Origin: Hyalella azteca
Taxonomy: Eukaryota > Arthropoda > Malacostraca > Amphipoda > Hyalellidae
Assembly: GCF_000764305.2 (NCBI RefSeq)
Contig: NW_025944985.1
Span: 262,341-326,340 of the forward strand
Direction of reading: 5' to 3'
DNA length: 64,000 nt
The notes under the pieces are model-generated. The model was given only the letters and a program-made list of their open reading frames with translations, made no database searches and was not told the origin of the DNA. Positions 1 through 11,705 of this stretch are shown in pieces. Numbering within the stretch: position 1 is the stretch's first letter; each line of letters begins with the position of its first letter. A program made the position numbers and the translations under genes.

Positions 1-275
1 ATATCGATAGTTGCAGTAACGACAAGAAACGTATATTGATAGTTGCAGTTACGACAAGGATCGTTTATCGATAGTTGCAGTTACAAAGGATCGTACAGCG
101 ATACTGGCAGTTACGACAAGAATCGTATATCGATATTTGCAAGTATACGACAAGGATCATATATCGCTAATTGCAGTTACAAGTATCATATATCGATAAC
201 AGCAGGCACGTACGACAAGGTTCGTATATCGACAGGTACGACAAAGGATCGATGCAGGAAGCAGCTTGTCCAGGT
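1..275. repeat. Degenerate tandem array, unit about 32-36 bp
   Basis: About seven diverged copies of a unit built around GATAGTTGCAGTTACGACAA followed by GGATCGTATATC. Copies differ by small indels, so the open frames across it are repeat artefacts. The array runs off the left edge. A similar CGAT/GTCGACA vocabulary recurs at 7145-7345, which may be a distant relative. Confidence 0.8.
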
Positions 276-424
276 CGCGAAGATCGTCAGGATTGTAAGT
301 GCAATCGCAGGCGCCGCGACTGCAGCGATAAGAACCGCGCTAAAAACTGGCAGCGCTCTGATCCGCCTGCCGCGCGGTCACGGCTATACATTTTTGCGAA
401 ATTTCCTGTCCGATTCTTGGAAGT
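276..424. other. GC-richer spacer between two arrays
   Basis: Sequence between the first and second arrays, richer in GC around 300-370 (AATCGCAGGCGCCGCGACTG). Reading frames here have no recognisable domain and extend into the repeats on either side. No gene is called. Confidence 0.4.
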
Positions 425-775
425 GACATCAGTACAGAGATTGTTCTCATAGAACCATCGGCACAGAGATTGTTCCCATAGGGTCGTCAGTACAGAGATT
501 GTTCTCATAGAACGCATCGGCACAGAGATTGTTCCCATAGGGTCGTCAGTACAGAGATTGTTCTCATAGAACGCATCGGCACAGATATTGTTCTCGTAGA
601 GACATCAGTACAGATATTGTTCTCATAGGGCCGTAAGTACAGAGATTGTTCTCATATAGCTTTCTGTACAGAGATTGTTCTCATAGTGCCTTCAGTACAG
701 AGATTGTTCTCATAGAGCCACCAGTAAAGAGAGTGTTCTTATATAGCATAGCCATAAGTACAGAGATTGTACATG
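425..775. repeat. Tandem array, unit about 28-30 bp
   Basis: Around a dozen copies of CAGTACAGAGATTGTTCTCA plus a variable 8-10 base spacer. Two variants alternate in the first half: CAGTACAGAGATTGTTCTC and CGGCACAGAGATTGTTCCC, which suggests a dimeric higher-order unit. Copies become more uniform on the right. Confidence 0.85.
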
Positions 776-1499
776 GTTTCATTTTCTTAAAAAAAATTTA
801 GGCGGCTTGGTTGACGGTGAACAGCTTACTGGAGTGTGCGCCGGCAGTCTATTTGCACAGACGAATCTCTGGAAACACGGATGATTTAGCAGGCACAGAC
901 GACAAATTTTTGAACAGACAGACGACTCAGCAGGTGCAGACGCAGACGACGAGAATCTGAACAGACTGCAGGATGCCTGACAGGCGCAGACGAAGGAGTG
1001 TCGCAACACAGGCGAGCCTGACAGTCTATCTGAACGCCCCAAATAGTTTTGATAAGTGCTGCGGAGGTGCGGCGTTCAACAGATAAACTCGCTCTCCTTA
1101 TCTCGAGCTTGACTAAGTATGCATTTTTTATTATAGGGTGAGGGGCATTAGCCAAAGATATCTTAGATGATCAAAAGTAGGAAACATGCAGCGTACATTA
1201 AAGCTCAGTGATAGTGGCATTAGTTTATCAGGAACCTTCACAGATATACACTAGAGCTTTCTTACCGACATATCCATTTGAACTTTGATAACAATCATGG
1301 TCTGAATTTTAGTTATTCGCGTACCCTGATTGTACATTAATTATTATACACGAACAGATTTTTAGCCAATGTCTTTGCACTGTCAACGCTTTAACTCTAA
1401 GTTGACTTTGTTTTATTGGTCGTTGGAATTCTTGTACATTCCGCACACTGCAGTCCGAGTTTAGAATTTAATGACTCAGTTCTTCTCTCGGAGCACTGC
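776..1499. other. No gene seen
   Basis: An AGACGA/CAGACGA-rich stretch (850-1030) with degenerate short repeats of CAGACGACNNNCAGGNGCAGA type, followed by ordinary AT-rich sequence. The frames on both strands are low-complexity and have no domain signature. Confidence 0.5.
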
Positions 1500-1800
1500 T
1501 GCTGGGATGCTGTGGTGCTGTGCTAAGAGAGGCTGTGGTGCTGTGATGAGTGACGCTGTGGTGCTGTGATGAGTGACGCTGTGGTGCTGTGATGAGTGAT
1601 GCAGTGGTGCTGTGAGGTAAGTGACGCTGTGGTGCTGCGATAAGTGACGCTGTGGTGCTGTGGTAAGTGACGCTGTGGTGCTGTGGTAAGTGACGCTGTG
1701 GTGCTGTGATGAGTGACGCTGTGGTGCTGTGCCAAGTGACGCTGTGTGCTGTGCTAAGTGACGCTGTGGTGCTGTGCTAAGTGATGCTGTGGTGCTGTGT
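1500..1800. repeat. Tandem array, 23-bp unit (GCTGTGGTGCTGTGATGAG)
   Basis: About 13 copies of a 23-base unit reading GCTGTGGTGCTGTG followed by ATGAGTGAC or a close variant. A minus-strand open frame (His/Thr/Ser-rich) exists only because the unit lacks stops. It ends with the array and is not called as a gene. Confidence 0.9.
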
Positions 1801-3299
1801 CGGTTGCTAACTCAGATGTACTGCATCTCAGCAATTAAAGTTTGGCCATCTTGAAGGCGAGTTTCGGCTTGGATATTAAGGGATATTGTACTAATTATGA
1901 ACAGGTATAAATAGCGGGTTGTTAAGTCAGGCATGATGTAGGATACCCGAATAAAATTATTTTTGCGGAAAAAACTCGGAACAAATCAAGAATTTTCAAA
2001 TATTTTGCCAAAGCACGCAATTGCTTTCGTTGACATTTAAATTTATTTATATGTCAAGGAAAAATTTAAGTTTAAAATTTAAATTTATTTAAACATTAAT
2101 GTTCACAGCAATTGAATTTCAATATGATAATGTTATTGAATAAAGTATGGTTATCCTTTGGTCAGCGAGTGTGAATGGGTATGACAACTTGGGGCCCAAG
2201 TTTGAGTGAAGTCTGGATGCGATAGCAATCAGCTGCGATAAAACTGCGCTCTCAAGGCCTTAAGATGAATAGAATTTTTATCCACACTGACTATATCAGC
2301 CATCTGTTCAGTTAAAAGCCCATGTCAAAAAAATGCACTTTTTAATTTTTTTAAGCCTAAGTTTAAATAGAAACAGAACCCGGTATATAGTCACCAGCTT
2401 CATGAATAAGCGCAAGTGATTCGACGTATCATATCGCCTTGAGATAAAACCATAAGATGTTTTAGGCTTTGATGTATTGTTTAAACATTGAAGCCCACTA
2501 AATCCGATATATCAGTAACTCCATTTAAATATTATGTTGTGGATAACTCATTTGATTTGACTCTACTCCGATTGGTTCTTGACCAATGAAAATTTAAAAG
2601 ATTGTGTATAATCTTACAGCTGATCGATTGTCAGTAGTTTGAATTTTCTTACGTGGGTAAGGCTCCTAGAACAGCATCGAAATTGCTAAATTTCTAGTTA
2701 TAATTTTTACAGTCTCATAAAATTCGTTGCCTTATTATTACTTAATCTATTTTGAAATTGGGAAAAATTCGAAATTTATTAATACTGCTGATTAGCACAC
2801 GACGATACACTCCGTAAAATTATGCCAAACTATTTCATTTTATTTAGAATCTTTTTTTTTATTGTTAGACGGAATAATCCTTTGAAGAAATTTGAACGGA
2901 AAACGAAGAGTAAAATCAGGAGGCATTACGATGCATCGTCTCACTCAACTTCTGTGGATGAATAGAGCGAGATTTATTTGCGTCCTTTGAGTAAAACGAA
3001 GATCAATTCAATTCAATTTGAGTATTTGTTCAATTTGAGTAAAACGAAGATTTTGGGTGAATAAAGCGCGATTTATTTTCGTCCTTTGTAAAATCATCCC
3101 GTGAAACAGAGAAGAAAGTTTTTTGTTCCTATATTTAAAGTGAAGGGCGATGTTCCAATGCCTCATTAGAATGCTCGGTTATACGCCGCCAGTGGTCGGG
3201 CTTCTATTGAGTGTCGTGAAGCAATACGAGGAAAACAACCGTGTCTTTTTCTAGGGGTCGTGCTATTAAAAATATTCGTAACTCCGTCAGCCAGTCACT
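1801..3299. other. AT-rich, no gene seen
   Basis: Plain AT-rich DNA without long open frames or recognisable elements. A short direct repeat of the type GAGTAAAACGAAGAT occurs near 2990 and 3040. Nothing else is supported. Confidence 0.5.
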
Positions 3300-3304
3300 G
3301 AAGG

Positions 3305-3826
3305 CTTCTCAAACTAAACCCACCAATCACAGACAGGAAGTCTGCCGCTACATGTAGTTAGGTCGCCGCGTATAATTAAGCGGCTACATGTACTTACTAC
3401 TTAGACCGCCACGTGTACTTAGGCCGCTACGTGTACTTAGGCCGCCACGTGTACTTAGACCGCTACGTGTACTTTGGCCGCTACGTGTACTTAGGCCGCC
3501 ACGTGTACTTAGGCCGCTACGTGTACTTAGACCGCCACGTGTACCTAGGCCGCTACCTGTACTTTATAGGCTGCTACATGTACTGTGGCTGCTACGTCTA
3601 TTTTGGCTGCTACGTGTATTTTGGCTGCTACGTGTATTATGGCTGCTACGTCTATTTTGGCTGCTACGAGTATTATGGCTGCTACGTGTATTATGGCTGC
3701 TACGTCTATTTTGGCTGCTACGAGTATTATGGCTGCTACGTGTACTTTGGCTGCTACGTGTACTTTGGCCGCTACTTGTGTCTGAGTGGCTACGTGTACT
3801 TAGCCCGCGACCTCTACTTTAAATAG
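3305..3826. repeat. 18-bp minisatellite with unique left flank, copy 1
   Basis: About 26 copies of an 18-base unit, GGCCGCTACGTGTACTTA on the left and drifting to GGCTGCTACGTGTATTTT on the right, so two subfamilies lie in order. Because 18 is divisible by 3, all three plus frames stay open and give repetitive peptides. The left flank (AAACCCACCAATCACAGAC then a GCCGCTACAT start) is shared with the array at 5975-6125. The unit often contains the palindrome CACGTG. Confidence 0.92.
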
Positions 3827-4129
3827 TTTCGATAGTAAGCCCATGATCACATACCGACACCGGACTTCAAAGCAACACTACCCGTACTCTAAAATACTGC
3901 AAATTGAATGCTTACCGAATGACATAGCAACACATAATGATAATACGGACCCTTAATTCATTTTTTTTAACTGAAGCTCTCTAAATTTTCTATTAAAACC
4001 CAAGCTATCGTACGAAATCGCAGTGCATCTCTGCATCGCCACTCATGCCGAGACGGTATCACGGTTATCAGTCATCACATCACAATGTAGACGTCTACAA
4101 TTGATCAATAACGACGTAGCGGCTCATCG

Positions 4130-4455
4130 CAGCGCCAATACCACGTATTGTTTTATGAGTGCCATATGAAGTATTATATGTTTTATCAGGGCCCATCGTA
4201 GGCTCAATTAAAGTATTAGCTTATCAAGTATTGTCAAAGTGTCCATGGAAGTATTATTTTATCAGGGCTCATCGTCGTGTTAGTGCTCGTAAATGAATCA
4301 TTTTACATGTGTCTTCGCAGTGTTAATGAATATATTATTTAATCGTGGCGTACCGCGGTGCCAATTAATATTTTATCAATGTTCTTTGCAATGGCAGTAA
4401 ATTAATTATTTTATTGGGGCTTATCGCAGTGTCAACAAATGTATTAATATGTAAG
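4130..4455. repeat. Highly diverged tandem repeat, unit about 50-60 bp
   Basis: Recurring pieces of the form ATTATTTTATCAGGGCTCAT, CGCAGTGTCAAT and GAAGTATTA appear five or six times with heavy divergence. It is probably an old minisatellite. The 3830-4130 stretch before it shows nothing. Confidence 0.5.
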
Positions 4456-5970
4456 GTTAGTTTCAGTTTTTAATATTATAACAAAAACAGTCACTGCTCA
4501 GCGTTTCCGACCGAGCCTGCAGTACCTACCAGAGATTATGTCGAGTGTTCGGTACCATGAAGCCTTCCTATAATATTGTATTCAAAGCTCGTGGTAATAA
4601 CGTTTTCCGGTAACCGTAAGTTCTTCAAAGAAAGTGGACTGTTGCTTATTCCTGAAGAATAGCTGAGAAGTGGCCAAAAATAGTTTGTCAACTTGACAAA
4701 CTATAATGTGTTCACTTACTACAAAACAACCAACGCATAATATGCAGTGAATTTCGGTGGCCCTGCATCTCTGTTGATTGACCGCCCTTGACGAGCCGCC
4801 GTTAATTTAGTGGCTCTACAATGGCCAATCAAAATTAAACATTTAGGGGCAGATTATAATTGATGACGTTACTGGGTTCTTAGATCCTAGATGCTCGTAT
4901 CCATGCAGCTTACTGATTTACGTTAGGTCGCTTTATGCTGGTGGCTTTTCGATATCGTGTTTATTTAAGGTCACTTTCAGGACCTGATTCATAAAACTAT
5001 GAACGATAACGTAAGTATACAACCAATTACCATACTCGTTTCAATCTTTCAACCAATTACAAAAGTGAAAATATCTTAATATATAGTGACTTATATTAAG
5101 TAACTATATATTAAGTTTATACAGGATATTCACATATACTGTATATATTCAAACATCGGCCAATATCTTGAAACTTACTACCATCGTACGTGTTTTGGGT
5201 ATACGCGGAGGCGATATCACAGCGATCTTATGGCGTCAAAGGCGATCAAAGTACGAGTTTTACTGTTACGATTTACAGATTTTATTGGAGCTTCCGCTGG
5301 ACTTTAGATTCCGCAGCATTGATTACATAATTGATAATTGATTGGCTACGGCAATTTCTTTAACTTTCTTTAACTAATTTCTTTAACTAATTTTCTTTAA
5401 CTAATTGCATCAGTAAAAGAAAGCGTTCTTCATGTATTAATTTAAATAAGTTGAAGTCATTATTTTATAGTGTGGAATGAATTAAAGGAAAGTTTGTACT
5501 GTGAATTCTCCGTCACGGCCGAGACTGGTTTTCATAAGAAGGGTTTTTTTATCAGGATTGTTGGCGTAGAAATTCAACAGGCTAGTTAGGCCTAGAAATT
5601 CATGGTAGTCGCAATGTTCTCGCTTTTAGAACCAAGACGGATCAAGGAATTTTTTTTTGTAACTTAACATCCCCACTTGGTTGATGGCAAGATAAGGAAT
5701 CTGCGTAGTTGTAGAGATTAAAAATGACCGGAAGTAGAGAAGTGGATGTTGGGCGCCTTCCCCCTTCTAATTTAGTTCTTAATTAAGAGACAAGCCATTT
5801 TTTGTGAACGAAGTATATACGCACGGAAAAGAAACACTTTTTATCTCTTTGATTTTATAAATAATCTCCACAAGTAATCAAATGTCAATTTTTATCCGAC
5901 AGCTATTCTCTATTCATCATCCGCTGACGTCATCTCTATTCGTCTACTATCCGTCAGCTATTTTCTGACA
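4456..5970. other. AT-rich, no gene seen
   Basis: No coding signal. Local features are a palindromic AT tract (5070-5125, TATATAGTGACTTATATTAA type) and a short TTTCTTTAACTAA tandem repeat at 5345-5405. Confidence 0.5.
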
Positions 5971-5974
5971 GCTT

Positions 5975-6125
5975 TTCAAGCTATACCCACCAATCACAGA
6001 CGAGAAATCGGCCGCTACGTGTACTTAGGTCGCTACCTATACTTAGGCCGCTACGTGTACTTAGTTAGGCCGCTACGTTTGCTTAGGCCGCTATACGTGT
6101 ACTTAAGCCGCTTCGTGTAATTAGG
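5975..6125. repeat. 18-bp minisatellite with the same left flank, copy 2
   Basis: Begins with CCCACCAATCACAGACGAG, as copy 1 at 3305 does, and then carries about seven units of GGCCGCTACGTGTACTTA with small indels. The shared unique flank means the two arrays are homologous copies of one locus or element, not independent expansions. Confidence 0.85.
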
Positions 6126-6534
6126 CAAGTATAACGGCCCATATAGGTTGCAGTCATTGCGATGATCCACGCACAGTTTCAGCAGCGCCGATGTTTTTCC
6201 TGTATATCACGTCCTGAATCAGCAATACCTCCGTTAATAATTCCCCGCAATTGCAAGTTTGCAACGAACTTCAAAGAATAATTTTACATACTTGAACAAG
6301 CCTTCGTTAATTTAAATCTGAATTATCAGTCTGATAATAAATAATTTAATATCTTTTGAACCGATTTGGTTTGGCAAGCAAGGCCTGAAAATAAGTTTCA
6401 AGAAACACAGGAAATAACATAAGAAAAAGTCAGCACCTTGATTGTACTCTTGGATATTGAAACAATTGATACGTTTATCATGACAGTTTGTCGCTACGAA
6501 CTAACAAACACGTCGCTTTAAAAGTTTCACGTTC
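6126..6534. other. No gene seen
   Basis: AT-rich spacer. No open frame above background on either strand and no repeat structure noticed. Confidence 0.5.
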
Positions 6535-6757
6535 TGATAACGAAGTCGAGCGAAATTATCTCAGCATGTCGTAATCAATTTTATCAACAGGGTCACCAAA
6601 TTGTGACAGTAATTGAGTGGAGACTGAAGCTCTTATCAGTCAGTAAAAGGCTTGGGGAGTTGTAGTGCAGAGATAAGGAGATACGATGCACCGAGTGTGT
6701 GTGCTGTGCTGATAACGATGCTGATAACGCGTCCACCTGCACTTCTTAACTGATAAG
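6535..6757. promoter_or_regulatory. Cluster of GATA motifs
   Basis: At least seven WGATAA-type sites on the two strands: TGATAA near 6535, TTATCT near 6556, TTATCA near 6633, AGATAAGG near 6671, TGATAACG near 6710, TGATAACGC near 6721 and TGATAAG near 6751. Several share the extended form TGATAACG. Whether this is a working enhancer is inference. The context is a gene for a GATA cofactor (U-shaped) downstream on the same strand. Confidence 0.35.
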
Positions 6758-6809
6758 AACGCCCTCGTTAGCGCCCTTGCGTCGGTGCACGTACGATATC
6801 TGCACTCGA

Positions 6810-7035
6810 CTTGCTGTTGTTGCTGTTGGTGCTGCTGCTGCTGCTGGCGCTGTCTATGCTGCTGCTGGTGCTGCCTATGCTGCTGCTGGTGCTGCCTATG
6901 CTGCTGCTGGTGCTGCCTATGCTGCTGCTGGTGTTGCCTATGCTGCTGCTGGTGCTGCCTGTGCTGCTGCTGGTGCTGCCTATGCTGCTGCTGGTGCTGC
7001 CTTTGCTGCTGCAGGGTGCTGCCTATGCTGCCGTC
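6810..7035. repeat. 21-bp CTG-rich tandem array
   Basis: About nine copies of CTGCTGCTGGTGCTGCCTAT plus G. The period is a multiple of 3, so several frames stay open on both strands: Gln/His-rich on minus; Ala-rich, Cys-rich and Leu-rich on plus. No flanking coding sequence, splice site or domain supports a real protein, so I read it as a minisatellite. A translated Gln/His tract on the minus strand cannot be excluded. Confidence 0.85.
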
Positions 7036-7144
7036 TCGATGACGCTTACGCTGTTGCTTCACAAATGAATTAAGTGCGCTCTTTTCCTGCAGTACAGCCC
7101 GCGCCTCGCACCAGACACGAGATTATCGCGCTATCAGTGCACTG

Positions 7145-7345
7145 CAACGATTACTGCTGCTCGATCGTGCTTGTCGACACGATTGTCAGTTACGATCGTA
7201 CTTGTCGACATGATTGCAAGCTACGATCGTGTTTGTCGATACGACTGCAAGCTACGATCGAACGTCACGACACTATTAAAATCTACGATAGTGCTTGTCG
7301 ACTCTATTGCAATCTACGATTATGCTTATCGACACGATTGACCGC
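7145..7345. repeat. 31-bp tandem array (ACGATCGTNCTTGTCGACA)
   Basis: Six or seven copies of a roughly 31-base unit, CTACGATCGTNCTTGTCGA followed by NACGATTGCAAG. Two core words, ACGATCGT and GTCGAC, are themselves palindromes. The open frame across it reflects the repeat. Confidence 0.85.
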
Positions 7346-9040
7346 TCTCCTTACGGATCGCAGCAACCTTATCGTGATCGCACCTCCGAAGGATTTACTC
7401 TTTCCGACATTTGTTCCGAATTCTTTGATTGGATGAAAAATATCAAATAATTCAAAATTCAATATTTCATCAAATAGATGAAATGTTGAATTCAGTATTT
7501 AATATATTGAATGTGAGGTAATTGAACATCTTTCCGGGAAGGCAAGCATAGTTTCTTGTTCTCATTTTGTATTGTTCACTTGGAAGTATCAATTGCTTTC
7601 ACGCTCATGAGCTTTGCATTAAAAACTCATAACTGTAAGATTTTTGCTGCAAGATTTTTTCTAATCTATCCCTTGGGCTTCATAAGTAAATAAAAACTTC
7701 TAACCTACGTATACGTTTTTTAAGTGTTCGAAGATGGTAATTAATGTATGATTGAGTCGGACAATGTGCATGGTAAATTTTTAAGTTACATTTCATATCG
7801 TTCTTTATTAGTCTGTAAACCTATATAAAAATATCCTAATCGACAGAAGCATACAACTCGTCTGAAAATATTTAAAATTTTGAGTTGTTATTACAAAATA
7901 CAAAATTCTTTTACGCTAGCACAAAAAATATTCATTTTACGATCTCATTCTATTAGAAATATGATGCTGGCTCCTTGCTTTCGGCTTTCGATCATTGAAC
8001 CTAAGCGTTATTTATCCATCATTAAGTATACTGTTTGACAACGATAAGTAAAACAATGCAGTAAAAACTGTCATTACCGCGCCTCCATAGCGCCATGTTT
8101 TCACCACACACAATTAAATAGACCGGAAATTATTTTGCAATATCAAGCGGGATAAATATGTCGTTGATTGCCCAATGTTTTGGTGTAGGAGCATTGTTAG
8201 AGATAAGAGTGATAGCATCACAATGGCTGCATACATTTCATATACCTGACTGACATCGATCGTCGGCATTAGGATGTCAGATACAGAGAGGGTGTACAGT
8301 TTGGTAAACACTCGATCGGTATCGCGTGTTCCGCTTAAACACACGTACGGTGATGACACATTCATCTGATTTTCACGTATTTTTATGTTCCACTCGTTAA
8401 ATTTTACTCCCGGATTATTCTTTATCACATTCATGATGATGTATGGTGGGTATTCCTTTTATTATTTTCCTAAAATTAGTGGTAATGTCTTTGGTATTTT
8501 GATGTTCCTTCAGGTATTACTGCTCACTTAATGAGGTAATTAGAGGTATCACGCACAACCTTTAGAAACTGGTATTTTGTGATGCGCTATCGAGTCGTGA
8601 GTCGGAATAGCGAGCAGGTGTGGAGCTGGATAGCTCTAATTGCCAGATATCCGGACATTGACGAGGATAAGCGCAAGATAGGGACGTTTGCTAACCCTTT
8701 CCAGTCTTTATACTCACTTTACAACCGGCGTCAATTAGCCAGATTTGCTGATAAGGACGCGGATGGGTGGAGGGGGTATGTGTGATAAGGATACGGTGGG
8801 GTAGAGAGGGTATGGGTGATACTCATGAAGCGAGTTTGTGTTCACATCTGCTTTGTGATATGAAAATTGGTTGTTTTCAAGTAAATGAAAATTAAATATA
8901 CGAGGCGTGTATTTATAGGTTTTTTTGCAACCGTTTTTAAGAAGCATCGCAACCACAGCGCTTGCTGCAGCCACCGTTTAGAGCATAGCTACATCTGCAG
9001 GAGAGCCACAGACGCCATTACGGTACCAACCGATCGAGGT
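7346..9040. other. AT-rich, no gene seen; one hairpin
   Basis: No coding region is supported. At 7455-7500 there is an inverted repeat (TTCAATATTTCATC, short loop, GATGAAATGTTGAA) that can form a hairpin. A 106-codon minus-strand frame at 8114-8434 and one at 8735-8974 lack any recognised domain. Confidence 0.45.
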
Positions 9041-9329
9041 TATATTGGTTTTTGTGATTTTTAAAGGCCTCCAAATATTGAGAATAGCTCCGACTGCAAA
9101 GTGCGTGCGTGTTTCTCTGCTCAAGGATTCAAATCAGTTGACATTCATGAGTGGCGGCGGAGTGATGATGATTCATCAGCAAATCTGTGACGTACATGAA
9201 GGAAACATTATGAGTGATGGAATGGCGCTTAAATGGGTTAATGCCCCTAAAGATGACCCCATAAACATTAATGATGAGGAACGAACCCCATCACTCATTG
9301 CCGATGATCTGATCCAAATATTGGACTGT

Positions 9330-9605
9330 AAAGTCAAAGAGAACTGACAATATTCTCCATATCATATCAAGCTGAAGAGTTTCCTGTTGCTAAAGAAGTG
9401 TTCTTTACGAGGTTGTCTAATCATGCGGCAAGCTTCTTAAACGCTGGCATACAAAAGCTGGTCCCAAGATACGATAAATGCCTCAACATTAATGGGAATC
9501 GTGTGGAAAAGTAAAGTATGGATTTTTAAATGAGTTAATTATTTTCGAAAACATTTATTTGTTGTTTCTAGTGTCATATTGGTACTTATTTTAACAATAC
9601 CCCAC
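9330..9605 (+). mobile_element. Possible tail of a degenerate mariner-type transposase
   Basis: In one plus frame, 9340-9515 encodes a short peptide ending AGIQKLVPRYDKCLNINGN before a stop. This resembles the C-terminal end of mariner transposases. It is followed by AT-rich sequence and a motif (TTTTAACAATACCCCACGTA) that looks like an element terminus. Upstream (9045-9345) another frame is open but carries no DDD catalytic block that I recognise. If correct, this is a broken 3' fragment only. The family call rests on pattern memory and is weak. Confidence 0.3.
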
Positions 9606-9894
9606 GTATTCTGAGCCGTTTACATTTCGCATTCTATGAGTTTTTCATTGACGAATTCGGTTTGTTAATCATAATAAAACAAGAAAAAATTAATTTCATG
9701 GACAATAAGTTATACATAATCTCGAAAACACACTATTTACTCGGTAATAATTAATTTAATTTGAATAGAGGCAATTTTAAATTTCATTCCTATATTATCT
9801 ATAACTAATTTACAATTATAGAGGCACTGTAGCTTATCAAGTGCCACTATATGTATTCTATGGCTTCTTGTTTGCCCACGAAATGCGGTCACCC
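9606..9894. other. No gene seen
   Basis: AT-rich spacer between the transposase-like tail and the G-rich array. No features noticed. Confidence 0.4.
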
Positions 9895-10385
9895 TCAGCG
9901 CAGGGGGAGAGAGAAGGGGTTAGTCATGGGGTAGGGGCTATGTTGTGGGGGTGGGGGGTTTGTTATGGGGTAGGACCTATGTATTGGGGGTGGGGGTTTG
10001 TCATGGGGTGGGGGCTATGCTTTGGGGGTGGGGGTTTGTCATGGAGTAGGGGCTATTGGGGAGTGGGGGCTTGTCATGGGGTAGTCGCTATGTTTTAAAG
10101 GTGGGGGTTTCTCATGAGGTAGGGGCTATGCTTTGGGGGATGGGGTTTATCAAAGGTTAGAGGCTATGCTTTAGGGGTGGGGCTTTTCATGGTGTAGAGG
10201 CTATGTATTGGGGGGTGGGGGTTTATCATATTGTTGGTGGTTTGTTGTGAGGTTGGGGGTTTATTTGTCATGGGGTTGAGAGTTCATTTTGTCATGGGGT
10301 TCGGGGCTCGTCATAGAGGTGGGGTTTGCCATGGGGGTGGATTTATTAAAGAGGTTGGGAGTTTTCGAGTGGGGGTAAAATATGG
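9895..10385 (+). repeat. G-rich tandem array with G-quadruplex potential
   Basis: A strongly strand-biased array. Units of roughly 38 bases carry runs such as GGGGGTGGGGGTTTGTCATG and GGGGTAGGGGCTATG. Nearly every unit has two or more runs of four to six G on the plus strand, so neighbouring runs satisfy the usual four-run quadruplex pattern many times. The open frame (Gly/Trp/Val-rich) is a by-product. Confidence 0.88.
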
Positions 10386-10594
10386 GGATAGCCTCGCCCC
10401 TCCCCCACGTATGGGCCACCTTAGTGCGATATCCATTATTACATTATCACCATCATCACAGACTCGCATATCATATTTTCTTTTGAATTTTATTTTCCCT
10501 GTACTTTGCAATCAACATAACAGGGAATGACGAATGAAATCAGCGAGAATTTAAAATTCACTAACCCTTCACCCATATTTTCGCTTGCAGTTGT

Positions 10595-10720
10595 CACAAG
10601 ATATCTTATCGAGATAATTTGTCGACATTTCTCCCGCTGTTTTCCGGGATACTCGCCCATAAACGAGGAGCTCGAGCGCCGGAACGGTAACGATAAACAC
10701 ACGATAACAACGATAACGGG
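10595..10720. promoter_or_regulatory. Cluster of GATA motifs
   Basis: CTTATCGAGATAA at 10606-10617 gives two opposed sites, and three CGATAA sites follow at about 10691-10716 (CGATAAACACACGATAACAA). The cluster lies just beyond the G-rich array. Function is inferred only from density and proximity to the U-shaped gene. Confidence 0.28.
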
Positions 10721-11485
10721 GAACACGATCGACCGTATGCAAATTAGCGGATCTTGTGCTACGATCTGCATGTGCGATGCACGATACACTCAGAGTAATG
10801 AGGGAGAAATTGTCCTGAAATATACACTTAATGCCCATGTGTGAGTCATCCTGACTCAGTTTAGCCCGGCTTTGTGACGTATCTGAGCCACGTCCGCTAT
10901 TTCTACTGGTGATATTGGTGGAAAATGAGTCATTATACGGACTATTTGACCCAATAATTGCTCTGGGTGTAGGGGCGCGCGTATATCTCGTGGTTGTGCG
11001 TATATACGCTACTAAGACGGTCACGATTTATCAAGATAAAGTATAGATAATTAATGCTGAACTTAGCGATCGTATGTTATGCATATATTACAGCCTCCTG
11101 TTCGTCACAAAAGTTTATAATACTGACCGTATATAATAGCTATATCACTTGCCTGCTGCTGTAGAAAGTTTACGGAAGTGATGCAATTTTATGTAATGTA
11201 CCATGCATGAGTTTTAGTGTGATGAAATAATTTAAAACGGGACCTTATTAATCTATGGATTTTGTGATCCTTATCCAATACTTACATTATCATCGAATAT
11301 TACATGCGTATACGCTGCCTATACGGATTCACAGGATATTTTACTTGAAAGCTGTTGTTCTCTATTGCATAAATATATCATCTGAACATATCCCAGGTTA
11401 ATGGCATTACAGCCATACAGTGTAAATATCGTTTTCAAATGGATGGAAGTAGATTCAATGAATTAAACATACCATCTTCTTAATA
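10721..11485. other. No gene seen
   Basis: Ordinary AT-rich sequence. Overlapping frames on both strands at 10527-11024 are mutual shadows without domain features. Confidence 0.45.
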
Positions 11486-11489
11486 GGCG

Positions 11490-11705
11490 CATTTTGTCGC
11501 TCTTCTCGCATATGCTATATTTACTACATGCATCGCTCTTCTCGCATATGCTATATTTACTATATGCCTACCTCGTTCTTCTCGCATATGCTATATTTAC
11601 TATATGCATCGTTCTTCTCGCATATGCTATATTTACTATATGCATACATCGTTCTTCTCGCATATGCTATATTTACTATATGCATCGTTCTTCTCGCATA
11701 TTACT
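11490..11705. repeat. 36-bp tandem array (CTCGCATATGCTATATTTAC)
   Basis: About six near-identical copies of a 33-40 base unit, TCTCGCATATGCTATATTTA followed by CTATATGCATCGTTCT. Copies two to five are very homogeneous. The unit contains the palindromes CATATG and ATGCAT. Confidence 0.9.

Noticed and set aside
1523..1735. His/Thr/Ser-rich minus-strand frame
   Set aside because: Exists only within the 23-bp tandem array and ends with it.
3388..3826. Three long overlapping plus-strand open frames
   Set aside because: All are translations of an 18-base repeat whose period is a multiple of 3; no flanking coding signal.
10527..11024. Opposed 105- and 151-codon frames
   Set aside because: They overlap each other on opposite strands, lack splice support and match no family.
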